NCBI GenBank assembly: GCA_023846275.1
Contig: JAIUJO010000159.1
Span: forward strand, 992,447-1,056,446
Direction: 5' to 3'
From: Vanilla planifolia
Taxonomy: Eukaryota > Streptophyta > Magnoliopsida > Asparagales > Orchidaceae
DNA length: 64,000 nt
The stretch's first letter is position 1. Each line of letters starts with the position of its first letter. The translations under genes were made by a program, and so were the position numbers. Positions 13,281 through 24,540 of this stretch are shown in pieces. The notes under the pieces were generated by a model. The model did no database searches. It was not told the origin of the DNA and saw only the letters and a list, made by a program, of their open reading frames with translations.

Positions 13281-14449
13281 ACTGTATGACTTGCTTATTA
13301 ATCACTTCATTTTTTACTACTAAGTTATGATACATATCTTTGTTTATAAGTGTTGATTTGATAAAAGTTAATCTCATGCTTCACGACACAATTTGATAGT
13401 TGCACTTTTATTTTAGTAAATGGTGTAGAATATTCTCTTAGTATCTTTTTAAGTTTTTTAGGTAGATTACTATATTTTTTGGAACCATTATTTAGGTTTT
13501 TGAGTCTAGTTAATAATAACTCATAATTTAGACATTTATTTCCTAATCTTATTTCATGGCTTGTAGTAATAATATCTACTATTAACTTTCCTTTGTTCCA
13601 TATTATAAGAAATCTCTATCCATCCATTGTGAATTGAACTGTTGGGCTTAACAATAGCATATATCATCTTGATTCCACAAATATGAGTAGCCAAATATGA
13701 TATGGAAAATATCTAATGGAATCTCTTTAGAGTCTCTTTGACTCAACCCATGAGAATAGGGTTTGCATAATTACCACTTTCTAAGCACAGTGTCTCCACA
13801 AAAGCTTTTAAAGATCAAATGTTTCTAACTGCCAGTGTCAACGATATCATTGACCAACTTGTTTACATGAATATAGCTTGAAAAGAGTTTGAGTATTCCT
13901 ATTATAATTTTGGTAATAAGCTCTGCTCGCCCGACCAAAAGAGAGTCTTATATTTTTATCATCAAGCCTCAAGAATGGTCTAAATTTTGGATGCAACAAA
14001 GATCTTTTTTCAAAATTTTCTTAACTGAGTCTAAGAAGTGATTAGTGTAAAGTATCCAAACTTTTTCTTATATGTGGCCTTAATTATCATAGTGGATGCA
14101 ATTTTTGTGACTCTCACTTGTGATTGGTGTTGTTATTATTGTGGTTGTCATCCAGTCTATTGGATATTAATCTCTCCTCTTTCGTGAGTTCAATATATTA
14201 GTGTTAATCCTCTAGTAGTGTGAAATCCCATGTCCTTAGTTCCATATTTTGATTCTTCTTTTCAATCGCTATTATATCAATGGCCATTGTAAGTCTACTT
14301 GCTTATACAAATGATTTTGTAGGGAATAAGGTTAGTTATGTAGTAATAGGATAATAAAAACCTAAGAAGTAAATAGATAAAATCTACATCTTTAAAATAG
14401 ATATTATTAATACTATAACCTATGTTTGAAATTTAATGGTGTAATCTTA

Positions 14450-14735
14450 GATTTTTTGCACTTGTTAATGTCATAGACAATGCAACTTCGTCTAGTTATC
14501 ATACACAATCCATGAGATAAAAGTTTTTTCAAATTAATTTCTTAAACAAACTCCATATTAACTTTATATCCAAATGAGTTCAAAAGTTTACATTGAATTA
14601 GGTCAATGCATGGCTCAACATTTGCAATCAAGCATATGCTACTTTGTTAAATGAAGACTAGCTGTATTGAGGAAATATGTCTCTATTTGATTTAATTAAG
14701 CATCTAAAATTTTTGCATCCATAGTACCACCAAGA
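14450..14735 (-). pseudogene. gag remnant of the gypsy element
   Basis: Just inside the 5' LTR on the minus strand the translation resembles the start of the gypsy capsid domain: a short acidic opening, then Leu-Asn-Gln-Ile-Glu-Thr-Tyr-Phe, which matches the common L.QLETYF phrase of plant Ty3/gypsy gag. It is part of a broken element and no intact product is encoded. Confidence 0.5.
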
Positions 14736-14769
14736 ATTGAATGGAAATGTTAATGATGAAATCCTAAAA

Positions 14770-15168
14770 TGTGTCCCCAAGTGTTCTTGATTTAGAAAAA
14801 TTTTCTTTGCATGGTGATTTTTCTTTCAAATTTATGATGGTGTATATAAATTTTTGAACACCATCCCTATTAACATTTCTATTTATTGTGTTACTGAAGT
14901 AACTTGTGCTTGCATAAGAAGATTGAACCCTCCAAGAACTTCTCCCTATTTCGTTCATTGTTCTTACCTCCTTATATAAGGGTTGGATAAACATTTTAAT
15001 GCAAAAAGTATAATGTTTTAATTTTCAAATGACACATTTGGCCATTGACCCAAAGAATACAACTTGTAGATTTTGTGTCAACTGATCCCTTAAAAGAATG
15101 TGCATGTCTTTTACATGCCACAAGACACAAAGTGCTTGTATATGAGGCCTAATAAGTGGTAAGAAACA
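14770..15168 (-). repeat. 5' LTR of the minus-strand gypsy element
   Basis: It is homologous along its length to 11,065-11,467, and its outer end reads ACA on the plus strand (TGT on the element strand), as expected for an LTR. It holds a TATA-like palindrome, and the 76-codon minus frame at 14,764-14,994 lies wholly in its transcribed part and is probably not a gene. Boundaries are accurate to perhaps 20 bases. Confidence 0.6.
14968..14983 (-). promoter_or_regulatory. TATA-like element of the LTR promoter
   Basis: The 12-base palindrome CCTTATATAAGG sits in the middle of the LTR, where the retroelement promoter is expected. The partner LTR has a T-rich, less clear counterpart near 11,265-11,280. 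Because it is a palindrome the direction comes only from the element context. Confidence 0.4.
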
Positions 15169-15376
15169 GGCTTTCAATTACTCAAAAGCTTTAGTGAAGA
15201 TCTCTAGAAGAAAGAAAAGGCTCTTAACCTTTCTTAGATGAACCCAGATGGCTTTATAGTGGTTATCAATCACATGTTAGGAAAAAAAGCTGCCAAATAA
15301 ACAAAAAAAGTGTTTGTCATTAAAATGGCTAAAAGAAGATTGTAGGCATCTCAAAATACTAACATTATTGATTGCA

Positions 15377-16000
15377 ATGAATAATATCCTAACTTTGAAA
15401 ACTAATGGTGTAGTTAATTCTACAAAGTATTCATTCCTTAAGAACATGATCAAATTGAACGAAATTATGGCAACTTCACTTTTGGAACCCTTTGAAGGTA
15501 ACAAGCAAATGGACATCATTCAAAGGAGTTAAAGTCCCTATATTGTGAGAACATCTCTAACAAAGTATGGTTGTTTTAGTTGTATTACTTCCAAGTGCAA
15601 ATAATGAAAATGAAGAACAATGTCTTCAAATTGTTGTAAAGCATAATACATAAATGAAGTTTTGCCTTTTTGTGTATGCCAACAACTGTTTCATTAATAG
15701 AGGAGATCTTTGGTGGGATTTAAGATTGATGATGGAGGCTAATTGTCTTCTTTGGATGGTAAAGAGAATTTATGTCATTACTAAGGTTCAAGAATTTAAA
15801 TGTCACTCGTCTGGGTAGAACCCTAATGAATCATGATTAGCTAAAAACATTTCCAACAAAGTGCTTTACCATATGAACTAGATTCTATTAAGCTACTCCC
15901 TTTTTCTATCCTTCCTCCTACAATTAGATGTATTCCAAGGTAAATAAAATTCCAAAGCACTTGGACTAGAAGAATGGAATTCCATTCAATGTTTGCTCAA
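15377..16000 (+). pseudogene. L1 ORF2 endonuclease (APE) domain, decayed
   Basis: An ATG at 15,377 opens a frame starting MNNILTLKTNGVVNSTKYS and continuing with LKNMIKLNEIMATSLLEPFE. This corresponds to the ILSWNVRGL...R..LK.LI....PDILALLEP opening of plant L1 endonucleases, so 15,377 is the likely ORF2 start; the frame stays open to 15,532. A second open run from 15,672 begins VYANNCFINRGDLWWDLR and matches the VYA......R..LW..L segment. The phrase LLWMVKRIYVIT (about 15,756-15,790) stands where active enzymes have PW.V.GDFNVI, so the catalytic Asp-Asn pair is lost. The minus-strand frame 15,277-15,519 is only a shadow of this domain. Confidence 0.75.
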
Positions 16001-16079
16001 AATAAGTGTTTTCAAATTGTTGGGTTAAGAATGGGGCCCTAGCTTACAAAGTGAGGAGACATAAAACTCACCATGAAGA

Positions 16080-17200
16080 AGGCTCAATTTTGAAAATATT
16101 CTAGATGATTCAAGAAGTAGAAGAGCCACTTTTGGAGAAAAAAGACATAACAAGCAATAGAAGAATTATTAAGTGTTGAATTGACAAAACATAAGATTAG
16201 ATGTTCATGGCTATTAAAACGGTGGAGCTGTATTAAAAGCTTGAAGGCAAGTATTATGTGGCTCAGGGAAGTTAATAAAAGCAAAACCTTTTCCATATAA
16301 TGGCCAAAAAAAGACAAGTTAAGCTTAATATATAATGAATTAAAGATGCAATGGGAGTTGGATCTCAGAGGAGGATTTAATTGCCAAATATGTTATGGGT
16401 TGCTTCACCTCTCACTTATTTATTATACCTATCAAGCAAAATAGGAGGAGCTTTGCTTTATTATCCTTAGACTCATTGAAAAGGAATATGATACTAATTT
16501 AGCTAATTTGTAAGGTGAAATTATAAAAAATAATTGTTTTGATGAATTTTTAAAGTGTTTTTAATTTTGATGGGTTTAATAATTTCTTTTACAAGCATTG
16601 TTGATCAAGATGACAATTATGAAGCTATCAATGACTTTCCTATTGGCAACCTATTACATAGATAATTCATTAGTGCTATTATAACCTTCCTTCTAAAGAC
16701 TTACTACACTGCATCTATTTAAAATTGTAGACTAATTTGCACTTATGGTTTCTTTGAAAAAAATTTAAAGTTATTGGTTGTTAGCCTACAATCTTAATTG
16801 TCCACACACAATTCTTAATAAAGCAGTCATCTTTTGGTAAGGAGAAATCACTAAAAATATCTTCGTTGCACAAAAACTAATTTGATGTTTTAAATTGTAA
16901 GGTCAAAGTTAATAACTCATTTATAAAACTATACTTTAGGATGGCATTGAAATGTATATCATGCAATTTTCTTAAAAAAGTACCACATAAGCATAACTTT
17001 AATAGTTAATTTATTAATCTAGGGGTAATAAACGAGATTCTCATTTGGACCTAATAGTTAAATTTTATCCTCTTCTCAAGTGGTGAAAAACACTCCATTC
17101 AAAATATCAATATATTCTCCTTTGAGCTTTATGACACATTACATTCGGAAATTACTGTACAAAATATTTTATCTATTTAGAGTAAATAAATAAAACGCAA
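16080..17200 (+). pseudogene. L1 ORF2 linker and reverse transcriptase, decayed
   Basis: IMWLREVNKSKTFSI at 16,253-16,297 matches the S...WL.EGD.NTKFFH box upstream of L1 reverse transcriptases. The RT fingers follow, with NIFVAQKLI at 16,856-16,882 matching the ENILVAQELI box, then the palm segment near 16,920-17,000 equivalent to KLDMAKAYD, and an SSQVV phrase near 17,075 equivalent to SRGVRQGDPLSP. The FADD-box segment expected next is not found: the sequence passes in about 60 bases to the post-RT part, so an internal deletion is likely. The 77-codon minus frame at 16,084-16,317 is antisense. Confidence 0.7.
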
Positions 17201-17770
17201 GTAGGAGCACAACATGAAGAAGCTTTAAGGATTCAAAAGGTACAACCATCCAATCCCTTTACCTAAAAGCACATTGTCCAAAGGTAAGAACTAGGTTGTT
17301 CTCTTACAAAACTACATTAACAAAACATGCATGAAGATACTTGAAAAGTGGAAAAAATTACTCTCAATGGTAGCTTTTGATTGTTAGCCATGTCATATAA
17401 TTAATTCCACTATATACTCTAATGATGTTCTATCCTTCAAAAAATATTATCAATATAGTAGAACGTGTGATGAATGAGTTCCATTAGAGGAATAGTCATC
17501 TACCTTCCAAAATGTCTTTAGTAGTATAGTGCATCTTATAAATTTGTTATACTTTTCCAACAAGTGGAATTTCTATGCATATAGGAACTCTCAAATTCTT
17601 ACTTTTATGGATTCTCTAAGGTGCATAAACTTATTGAACTAGTTTTCTATGATCAGTGGAATAAAACATAGCCAATGTGAAATGATTCATCAATTGCTTC
17701 CACACTAGTGGAATTGTAGTCACAAGAACTCAATAGCCATTAATGTATCTTAAGTTCTTCCATCCCTCAT
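17200..17770 (+). pseudogene. L1 ORF2 post-RT region, decayed
   Basis: An open run near 17,304-17,370 contains LQNYINKTCMKILEKWKKLL and then SMVAF, matching the R..L.GWK.K.LS.AGR box that follows the RT in L1 ORF2. The next part resembles the LIKSV..SIPIY.LS.F and IE..M..F.W boxes, spread over several frames. Homology to the copy at 24,880-25,755 continues to about 17,770 (shared phrase TGCTTC.ACA.TGGTGGAATT-like). No poly(A) tail or target-site duplication could be fixed. Confidence 0.6.
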
Positions 17771-20700
17771 ATGTTGCAATATCTTGAAGTCAAAAATTTA
17801 ATACTAAATAATGGCAACAAATCCCATGAATTCTATGATAAATAGAGTTCAACATAATATCTATGCCATTTTCAATTTTAGTCTAATCATATAGAGAAGT
17901 TCAACAAATCTTCAATTAGTAAAATATTTATTGCTAGCTCTACATTGTAGGAGAAATTTCAAAAAAATTAAAGTGGCTCAGTGGACGCCCCAACTATAAC
18001 TTTTGTCAAATTATATACTATTTTTTTGACTAAAGGGAACCAATGCATTGTAGGTTGTGGTCATGTGATCGGATACCACTTGGGTAAACCAATCAATCCA
18101 TTCTAAATTTATGAAGGATCTAAAATAATTATAGAAGATAAGCCGTGATAGTACTATTTGGTTTAAAGTTAAGTGACAATCTAGGCTTATAGAGCTTTAT
18201 CATAGAATCAATTAGTAAATCAATCCTTGTAATGATTTGCCATGGAATTGGAGTCCCTTGGGGAAAACCAATTAGGTCAATTTACTAGAAATCATAATGA
18301 TTTAGACATTGTAGATTCATAAGAAATTCTAAAAATTTTCAATATTTAATTACAAATGATAAGGAGAGATGTCAATATATTTATTAATTGATCATAAAAA
18401 AGTCATGCATTGAATAATTCCACAATCAAACTCATGAAATTCTTTGTGAAGTTCATTAGGGTCATCTTGTATTTCTTCTTATGCAAATCACTAACTAATT
18501 GGGGTTGAAAAGCAAGAAGAAAAATCATGGAAAACAAACCACAAAATTTTATTATATTTTTAACTTTTCCAAAAGTAATTCAATTCCTATAAAAAGCTGG
18601 GGCTTTGAAACACATGGCAAACAAGTTATACTTTGAAGTCAATGAAATGAACCTATTTGACATGGCTCATTTCATTCAAGGGAAACCCATTTCCATATAA
18701 TATCTCAATTCTAGTAAGTAATACCTATTCGTCTTATATTAAAGATAAGTATTTCTCCATTTCCAAAAGAATACCAATGAAACTCATTTCAAGATTTTTT
18801 TTCAAACCTTAAATTGGTTCTAACAAAATACTCGAGCAAGGCATACTATTTTGACTACATTTGCTAAAGTAAATAGAGTATAAATTTTATTGAATTAAAA
18901 TAAAGATTTTTAGTATTATTAAAACAATGGTAGATTTGTGAATTAAGAAGCTATCTATGAAATTTATTTTTCTATTTAGAAATTGGATGGGTAAAGAATA
19001 AGAAAAAATCGTTGCTTTCTTAACAATGTTTTGGTTATTTGGTCCAATAGAAAGTGGAAAAATTTACTAATTCAATCACATGCATGTTTCTAGAAGCCTA
19101 TCATTGGTATGTGTTGATTCTTTTGTAAGTTCATCCTCCTAATCAACCCAATGTAAGGAGTAGTTCAATGGCATCAATTAGGCATAAAGGTTTTATTAAA
19201 CAATACATCAAACTTGTTATTTCATTTGGATAATAAGGTTATTTGTTTGAATTCATTACTCCTTCTTAGTGGCTTTCTTGCTCAATGATATGGTCACAAA
19301 AGTATAAACAAATATGATGACATTCAATTCATTTTAAAATGTATGGTTATGGAGTTCATCATTATATTGTTTAACAACTTACTTCAAAGAAATACTATCA
19401 TCAACTTAGATTATAATCAACAAGGATTATTTAGATTGTTTTAAAACCTTTTTAATTCATGTTAGGAGCGCTTTGTTATGATAATACTTCAAAAAAAAAT
19501 TTTGATTACTTTGATGATGAACATTTTCTTAATAAGTGCAACATCATTCCTTAACCATCCTAGCCAAACATTTCTTGTCATGACTACCATGCTCTATACA
19601 TAATTCTCAATGCTAATAGATCAATTTTGTCTTTTATTCCTCCACCTGGTGTCAGGACCATTTTGTTATAGTGACTGATAAACGATTATACAAATCTATT
19701 AACTCTAATTAGACTTTCCTATTTTTATGGCAATGAAATCCATTAATGTAGAACATAATATTTGCTTCATCATAAGATTGTTATTATCTAAATATGTGGC
19801 ATGACACATACCATTTTGATACGTATAGAATGCCTCTAATTTTTTTCAAGTTTGTGCAATTATGACAACACATAAATACACTGGTCAAACTTATCCATTT
19901 AAGCACATCGTCTAAGTTGGAGCAGTTCAGTTATGCAATTAGCTCATTTATCACTTCACCAATGTTTTCGTAGGGTGTTTACTATGATGATTCCATTCAT
20001 ATAGTGATTCAATTCATTGTGCTCTTATGCTTGCTTATATCATTTCAATGCAAAAGTTATGGAATTGATCATGGTCACTATCGATACCTCTATGTATTGC
20101 ATTTATTCAAGCCAACACACTGAATCTATCATATGGGTACTTCAATGAGACACTTCGATTCATTGAATGGTAGCCAATTAGCTTACAGTATTAATGCAAA
20201 TTAGCACATGGAAAGCTTAATGATGCTCATCCTCTTTCTCACATATCAGCTTTTGCCTTTAGAGGACTTCATTATAACACTAATGCATAACAACTACTGA
20301 ACTCTATCTATAATAATCTCGATATATAATAGAACTCATTTTTTAAAAGAAAACATTGAGCAATTGTTTACATGACCTTATGTTGTTGAAAAAGTTGATT
20401 AAATGATTTCAGAGGATGTTAACAACTTAAAATAAATAGAATTTGAGTAAATTTGTTTTAATGATGTTTTCAAAATTTATATTTTATTTCAAAATAAATT
20501 AATTTTATTTAAAATTTCGAAATAAAGTAAAAAAGTATAAATTTGAAAATAATTAAAAAGTATACCAACACATTTAGAAAGTTCAACTTGTTTCTAAGCA
20601 TGCATCTACCCTAAATAAAAGCCAAACAAAAACAATGCCAATGAGTATAGGCCCTTCACAAAAAAATAGCCCTCACAAAAACGAAAATAAAACGAAAGGT

Positions 20701-20869
20701 GTATAATCGTCTTTCAAATTAATAAAACTAACAGAGGAAGAAACATTCTAATGACACAAATCCAATTTGACTCTTATAGTAATCTTATGTTTGACAAAAT
20801 ATTTAACAAAGTATAAATGTATTATGCTTTGCTTGAATAATTAAGAAATAAAATAAAATAAGAATTATT
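17771..20869. other. Unassigned stretch
   Basis: No domain recognised. Around 18,060-18,290 a phrase (TTGGGTAAACCAAT and TTGGGGAAAACCAAT) recurs about 190 bases apart, hinting at an old local duplication. The region 19,400-20,350 has even composition and few homopolymers but no protein match that I can support on either strand. Confidence 0.4.
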
Positions 20870-20871
20870 GA

Positions 20872-20905
20872 TTCAAGTAAAAGGGAGTGTTGGAGCTCAA
20901 AGACT
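20872..20905 (+). other. Possible polypurine tract and LTR start
   Basis: AAGTAAAAGGGAG is followed directly by TGTTGGAG at 20,888, which closely resembles the polypurine tract and LTR 5' end of plant copia elements. No matching partner LTR or pol region was recognised next to it. Confidence 0.25.
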
Positions 20906-22200
20906 AGAGGATACAACTAATGGAAATAATGGTGAGCACCTAAAAAAAAGACTTCAATTTTCTAGCTTAAAATAATTCGTAAACTTTACACCATTCTTTC
21001 TATGTTAAAAAATGTACTAATTATAAGAACATTACAACAACTAAAAGTAGTAACCAAACATCCCAATGTGTTGCTATGGGTCGAACGAGTCTAATTTAAT
21101 AGAACTATATAAATATTGTCCTTTATGCAAAATAATGAGATGGCATGCCCAACAATTTTTATAAAAAAGACATTATCATCCATCAGACATCATTACTACC
21201 TTTAGATACTATAATATATCATAATAAATGAAAGTTATATGATTGATTTTAATATGGATCATTATATCAAAAATGACATGATCGAATCAAGGCAATCGAT
21301 AGCCACTTGAATTATTTTACTTTTGACTTTTAAATCAAAATAATGCATGATCAAATAAAGACAAATGTGAGCTACATGATTGATTTTAACATAGACCACT
21401 AGATCAAAAATAGTTTCATAACCAAATAAAATTAAAATTTTATGCTTATTAGAAAGGTGGAGGAATTTAGACCATTCAATCAAGAAAATTCTGTGAACGA
21501 ATGATAGGAAATAAATCTGTGGTTTAGAAATAAGGATGAGTCTTCAAACATCTGACCATGAATAAATGTGATTGAATTATTGGATCTAAATGTTTTGGAT
21601 ATGAAGAATAACTTTCAACTATTTGATTTACTATGGTAATGTATTTAATTTAAATGAGTGATGAAGAGGAGCTTCCATGAGACATCAAGAACTTTTGCAA
21701 GGAAGATGTTATGTTGTTTACACCTAGCCACACCTAGCCATGGTGCCTAGTTTCATGATGACATACTTGATGTATTAATAATGGATTTGGTTGAGTGAAT
21801 TTTTACATGTTAAAGATTTGATATGGTTTTTCAAGAAAGAAATTAAAAAAGAAGGGGAGCAAATATCATATCTCATGACAATCATCTTAATTGGAATAAT
21901 AAACATGAAGTGGTACATTTTGAATTTAATTTTATGTTTTTAAATTTTATTTTTTATTATAATGCTAAGGTTAATTTAACCATCCATGCCAGCTATAAAA
22001 ATGAAATTAAAATTTAAATTATCTATATTTGAAAATATTTTTATTTTAATATGTTTTATCACCGTATGTTGAACATCATAAGAATCATTTTCCCTATTCT
22101 TCAAAATTATTATTTCAAAAATAATTAATTAAATCTAAAAAATAAAAAAATAAATATAATTTAATTAACTATCCTAAATCTATATAACAAATGTTTGGTC
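20906..22200. other. Unassigned A+T-rich stretch
   Basis: Apart from a short tandem repeat at 21,205-21,442 nothing is recognised. If the LTR start at 20,888 is real, part of this stretch would be LTR sequence. Confidence 0.35.
21205..21442 (+). repeat. Imperfect tandem repeat, period about 137 bp
   Basis: The phrase ATGATTGATTTTAA followed by ATATGGATCA or CATAGACCAC and then ATCAAAAAT occurs at 21,239 and again at 21,376, with weaker similarity on both sides. The minus-strand frame 21,262-21,483 spans the two units and looks accidental. Confidence 0.45.
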
Positions 22201-23600
22201 TAAGGCTATAATGTTGAACCTGTTTACTACTACAATTAGATTGAGGCATCACACTTGAACATGGATGGAAGTATATTGAATCAAGGCACAACACCTTATA
22301 ATAATAAATCAATTAATCATGTTACTGTTAGCAGATCTGACTAAATCCTAGAAAAACCCCAAAGATAGCTAACACTGAGATTAGAATAATTCGAAAGAAC
22401 ACAAGATGACTTATAATGACTAAAAAGAAGAGCAAGTACATTTAGTTTGACTAAAATGTAATGCTTTTTCTACATGGCTAGCAATCATATTTGATGAATG
22501 ATGTGAGCTATATGATCATACAATTTTGTAATCAAATATTGCCAACTCATTTACCTCTTTTTAATGATAATTTCATCAGCAATTTGATCACTCAATTTTG
22601 TGATTTCTTGGTCAACATTTAATCAACAAGTAAAATTAAATCAAACAATCATATCACAATTCAGATCTAATGGTCAAGATGAAATCACAATTTGAAAACT
22701 GCTTTAGCTTGTTCAAAATTGACATTTTATGCAATTTTCACTATTGAATGGTCTAAGATGATTCACATCATATGGCTCTTACAAAACTATTATTTAATAA
22801 ATATTTATTAACAATTATAACTTTTATTCAAATAATATTATGTTTCTAAATAAAAAACATCCGTAAAATCATAATGGTTGATTGGTCAGTTTGGTAAGCG
22901 CAATTAGTCGATATAAAATGTTTATAAATTGGATAATTACTAAACAAAATAGATTGATGAAATTTTTACGAGAATATAAAGAAATTACTTCTAGTAATGA
23001 TATTAAAGCGATTAGTGCTGGTGCTCATCGTCACCTCCATTTATTTTGTCCATTATCATCACATTCAAATTCTTACTTAGAACCACTTAAGCTGTCATTT
23101 TTCTAATTGTTTAAATTTAAAAACTTGAACCATATTGAGCAATTCATTAAGCATAAAAATTAGACTTAACAGATTCTTATTGTTCCTTTTTTCTCCTTTA
23201 ATAAATCCTTCTTTATTGTAAGGGATTTATCGTCTGTATTTTTCTATTTAATTATTTTAAGGGTTTAGCCTATCCACTTTTTTTGTAAGATTTTATATAG
23301 GCATTTTTACATTATTCCTTGGGTTTTCATGGGTAAAAGTAGGTTTGATTTTAGATAAGACTACCAAAAAAATACTTGTGTACACTATAAAATTATTATT
23401 CTCTTTTGTGTTTATAATTTCCTTAAAAATTGATTAGTAAATATAAATTAATATATTTTAATAGAAAATTAAAATTCTATAAAATTACTTTTAAGTATTT
23501 GTTCAAGCTTATTAAAAATCATTTTATATATTTTTTAAATATTTTTATAAGAAACATAAAATGTTTGTTGTATTCCATCATCCGTTTTGCTAAACACACC
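22200..23600 (+). repeat. Probable solo LTR of the copia family seen at 55.5-60.5 kb
   Basis: It resembles 55,550-56,985 and 59,260-60,545 along its length, in the same orientation. Shared landmarks are a GACTAAA..AAAGCATT-like block near 22,445, a GATCATACAATTTTGTAATCAAA block near 22,525, a TTTAGCCTATCC block followed by a TATA-like TTTTATATAGG near 23,265-23,300, and an ATAAGAAACATAAA block near 23,550. No internal region follows, so it is most simply a solo LTR. The piece around 22,780-23,110 has no clear counterpart in the other copies and may be inserted. Confidence 0.5.
22882..23106 (+). other. Small open frame of unknown origin inside the solo LTR
   Basis: A 74-codon frame begins at a non-ATG start and includes an unusually GC-rich stretch (GTGCTGGTGCTCATCG) for this window. 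It has no recognisable motif and sits in the part of the LTR copy that does not align with its relatives. It may be a fragment of another element; I do not regard it as a gene. Confidence 0.15.
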
Positions 23601-23939
23601 TCACGTGATGCAAGAAGCTTATTAGCTTAAGATTAATGCTGAATCCATAAATGAATTCAAAATAGTAAATTGAAAGAAAGGAGCACAGTGAAGCTTAAGG
23701 AAGCAAGTTGATATTAAAAATGAAGAGTTGATAGTGTAGAGGACATATGCCCACTCTTAAAGAAAACACAAAGAAAATGAACAATTTTGAGATTTTTTTT
23801 AATTAATAACTTTTTAAATTGACAATTCATAGATATTGATTCCATTATTTTTGGTATTAATGATTTCTGAATTCATAAAAAAAATCATGCATTTTCACAT
23901 GAAATTTCAAAAGAACATCAAACAAAAACATGTAAGTGA
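23601..23939. other. Unassigned spacer
   Basis: Between the end of the LTR copy and the L1 tail. A short CACACCTCACGTGATG phrase near 23,597-23,612 stands out by its composition, but nothing can be assigned. Confidence 0.4.
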
Positions 23940-24540
23940 TAATGAGGCGATAACATTTTTCAAGTTTGGTGTGAGCTTGATAAATTTTGCAACATGATTT
24001 TATCATTCCATTATTTTATGCATTAGGAGCGTATTTTCCTCAGGGCCTTTCTTTTATGGTGAATCAAGAAAAGTTCTCCACCATTGCCAAACATGATAAT
24101 GCAAATTTCTTTGAAAAAAAGCTCAAGTTTGATGATGACTTTGCTTCCATAAAGGATTCTCCCATCAAACTCAGTCAAATAGGCTAAGTTTTCACTTAGA
24201 TGACCCAACATGGAATTACCAAGAATAAGAATTCACTTAGATCATCAATGATGGGGTAGACTTGTGCTCCTAAGATTTTCATTAGAATTAGGCAACATTT
24301 GATACTAGATGTGAAATATTTGGAATAATCATAGACTTTCAAATGAGAAATTTAAAATTTTTCCCAATGTATTGGCTTAATATTGAATCTTTGAAAGCTA
24401 TAGTGTGGATCTTACTGGAGAGACTTCCAATCCACTTTGTCAACCAAGTAGTACCTTTTCCCAATCATGTCAATAGTTAATAACCCCTTATAAGTAGATT
24501 CTACACAATTTAGCTTAAAAAGGCTCCATGGGACTCTAGC
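23940..24540 (-). pseudogene. L1 LINE ORF2 C-terminal fragment, second copy
   Basis: Read on the minus strand from about 24,540 downward, one open frame contains VPWSLFKLNCVESTYKG and then GLLTIDMIGKR. This fits the H.V.W...C.PK..GGLGI box after the L1 RT, followed in another frame by LTKWIG. It is the same segment as 9,985-10,625 and keeps that orientation. The overlapping plus frame 23,987-24,187 and minus frame 24,023-24,211 lie in its 3' part. It abuts, in opposite orientation, the L1 RT copy that begins at about 24,500. Confidence 0.5.

Larger units (their letters stand above)
11060..15168 (-). mobile_element. Ty3/gypsy LTR retrotransposon fossil, minus strand
   Basis: Two similar segments of about 0.4 kb lie at 11,065-11,467 and 14,770-15,168. 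Both contain a phrase beginning AAAAGTATAAT or AAAGGTATAAT followed by TTTTAATTTTCAAATGA, and align for most of their length. Between them, on the minus strand, come in order a gag-like segment (about 14,730-14,450), reverse transcriptase (about 13,280-12,510), RNaseH (about 12,480-12,350) and integrase (about 11,780-11,590), the order expected for Ty3/gypsy. At about 4.1 kb it is short for the family. The element is broken many times, and its LTRs have diverged heavily, so the insertion is old. It lies directly against the 5' part of the L1 element that starts near 15.2 kb. Confidence 0.75.
15170..17770 (+). mobile_element. L1-type LINE (copy A), nearly whole ORF2 but decayed
   Basis: This is the most complete non-LTR element in the window. 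Plus-strand ORF2 landmarks run in order: APE endonuclease (15,377 to about 16,000), the basic linker between endonuclease and RT (about 16,080-16,420), reverse transcriptase (about 16,600-17,200) and the post-RT region (17,200-17,770). The tail of an ORF1 may lie at 15,170-15,350, where a Lys-rich segment (GKKAAK, TKKVF) resembles LINE ORF1 ends. ORF1 is otherwise missing because the gypsy LTR abuts it at 15,168. Many stops and frame changes are present. Part of it (17,040-17,770) is repeated at 24,700-25,760. Confidence 0.75.

Noticed and set aside
15277-15519. Minus-strand open frame of 80 codons
   Set aside because: It is the antisense shadow of the LINE endonuclease frame that starts at 15,377, which has a clear family match.
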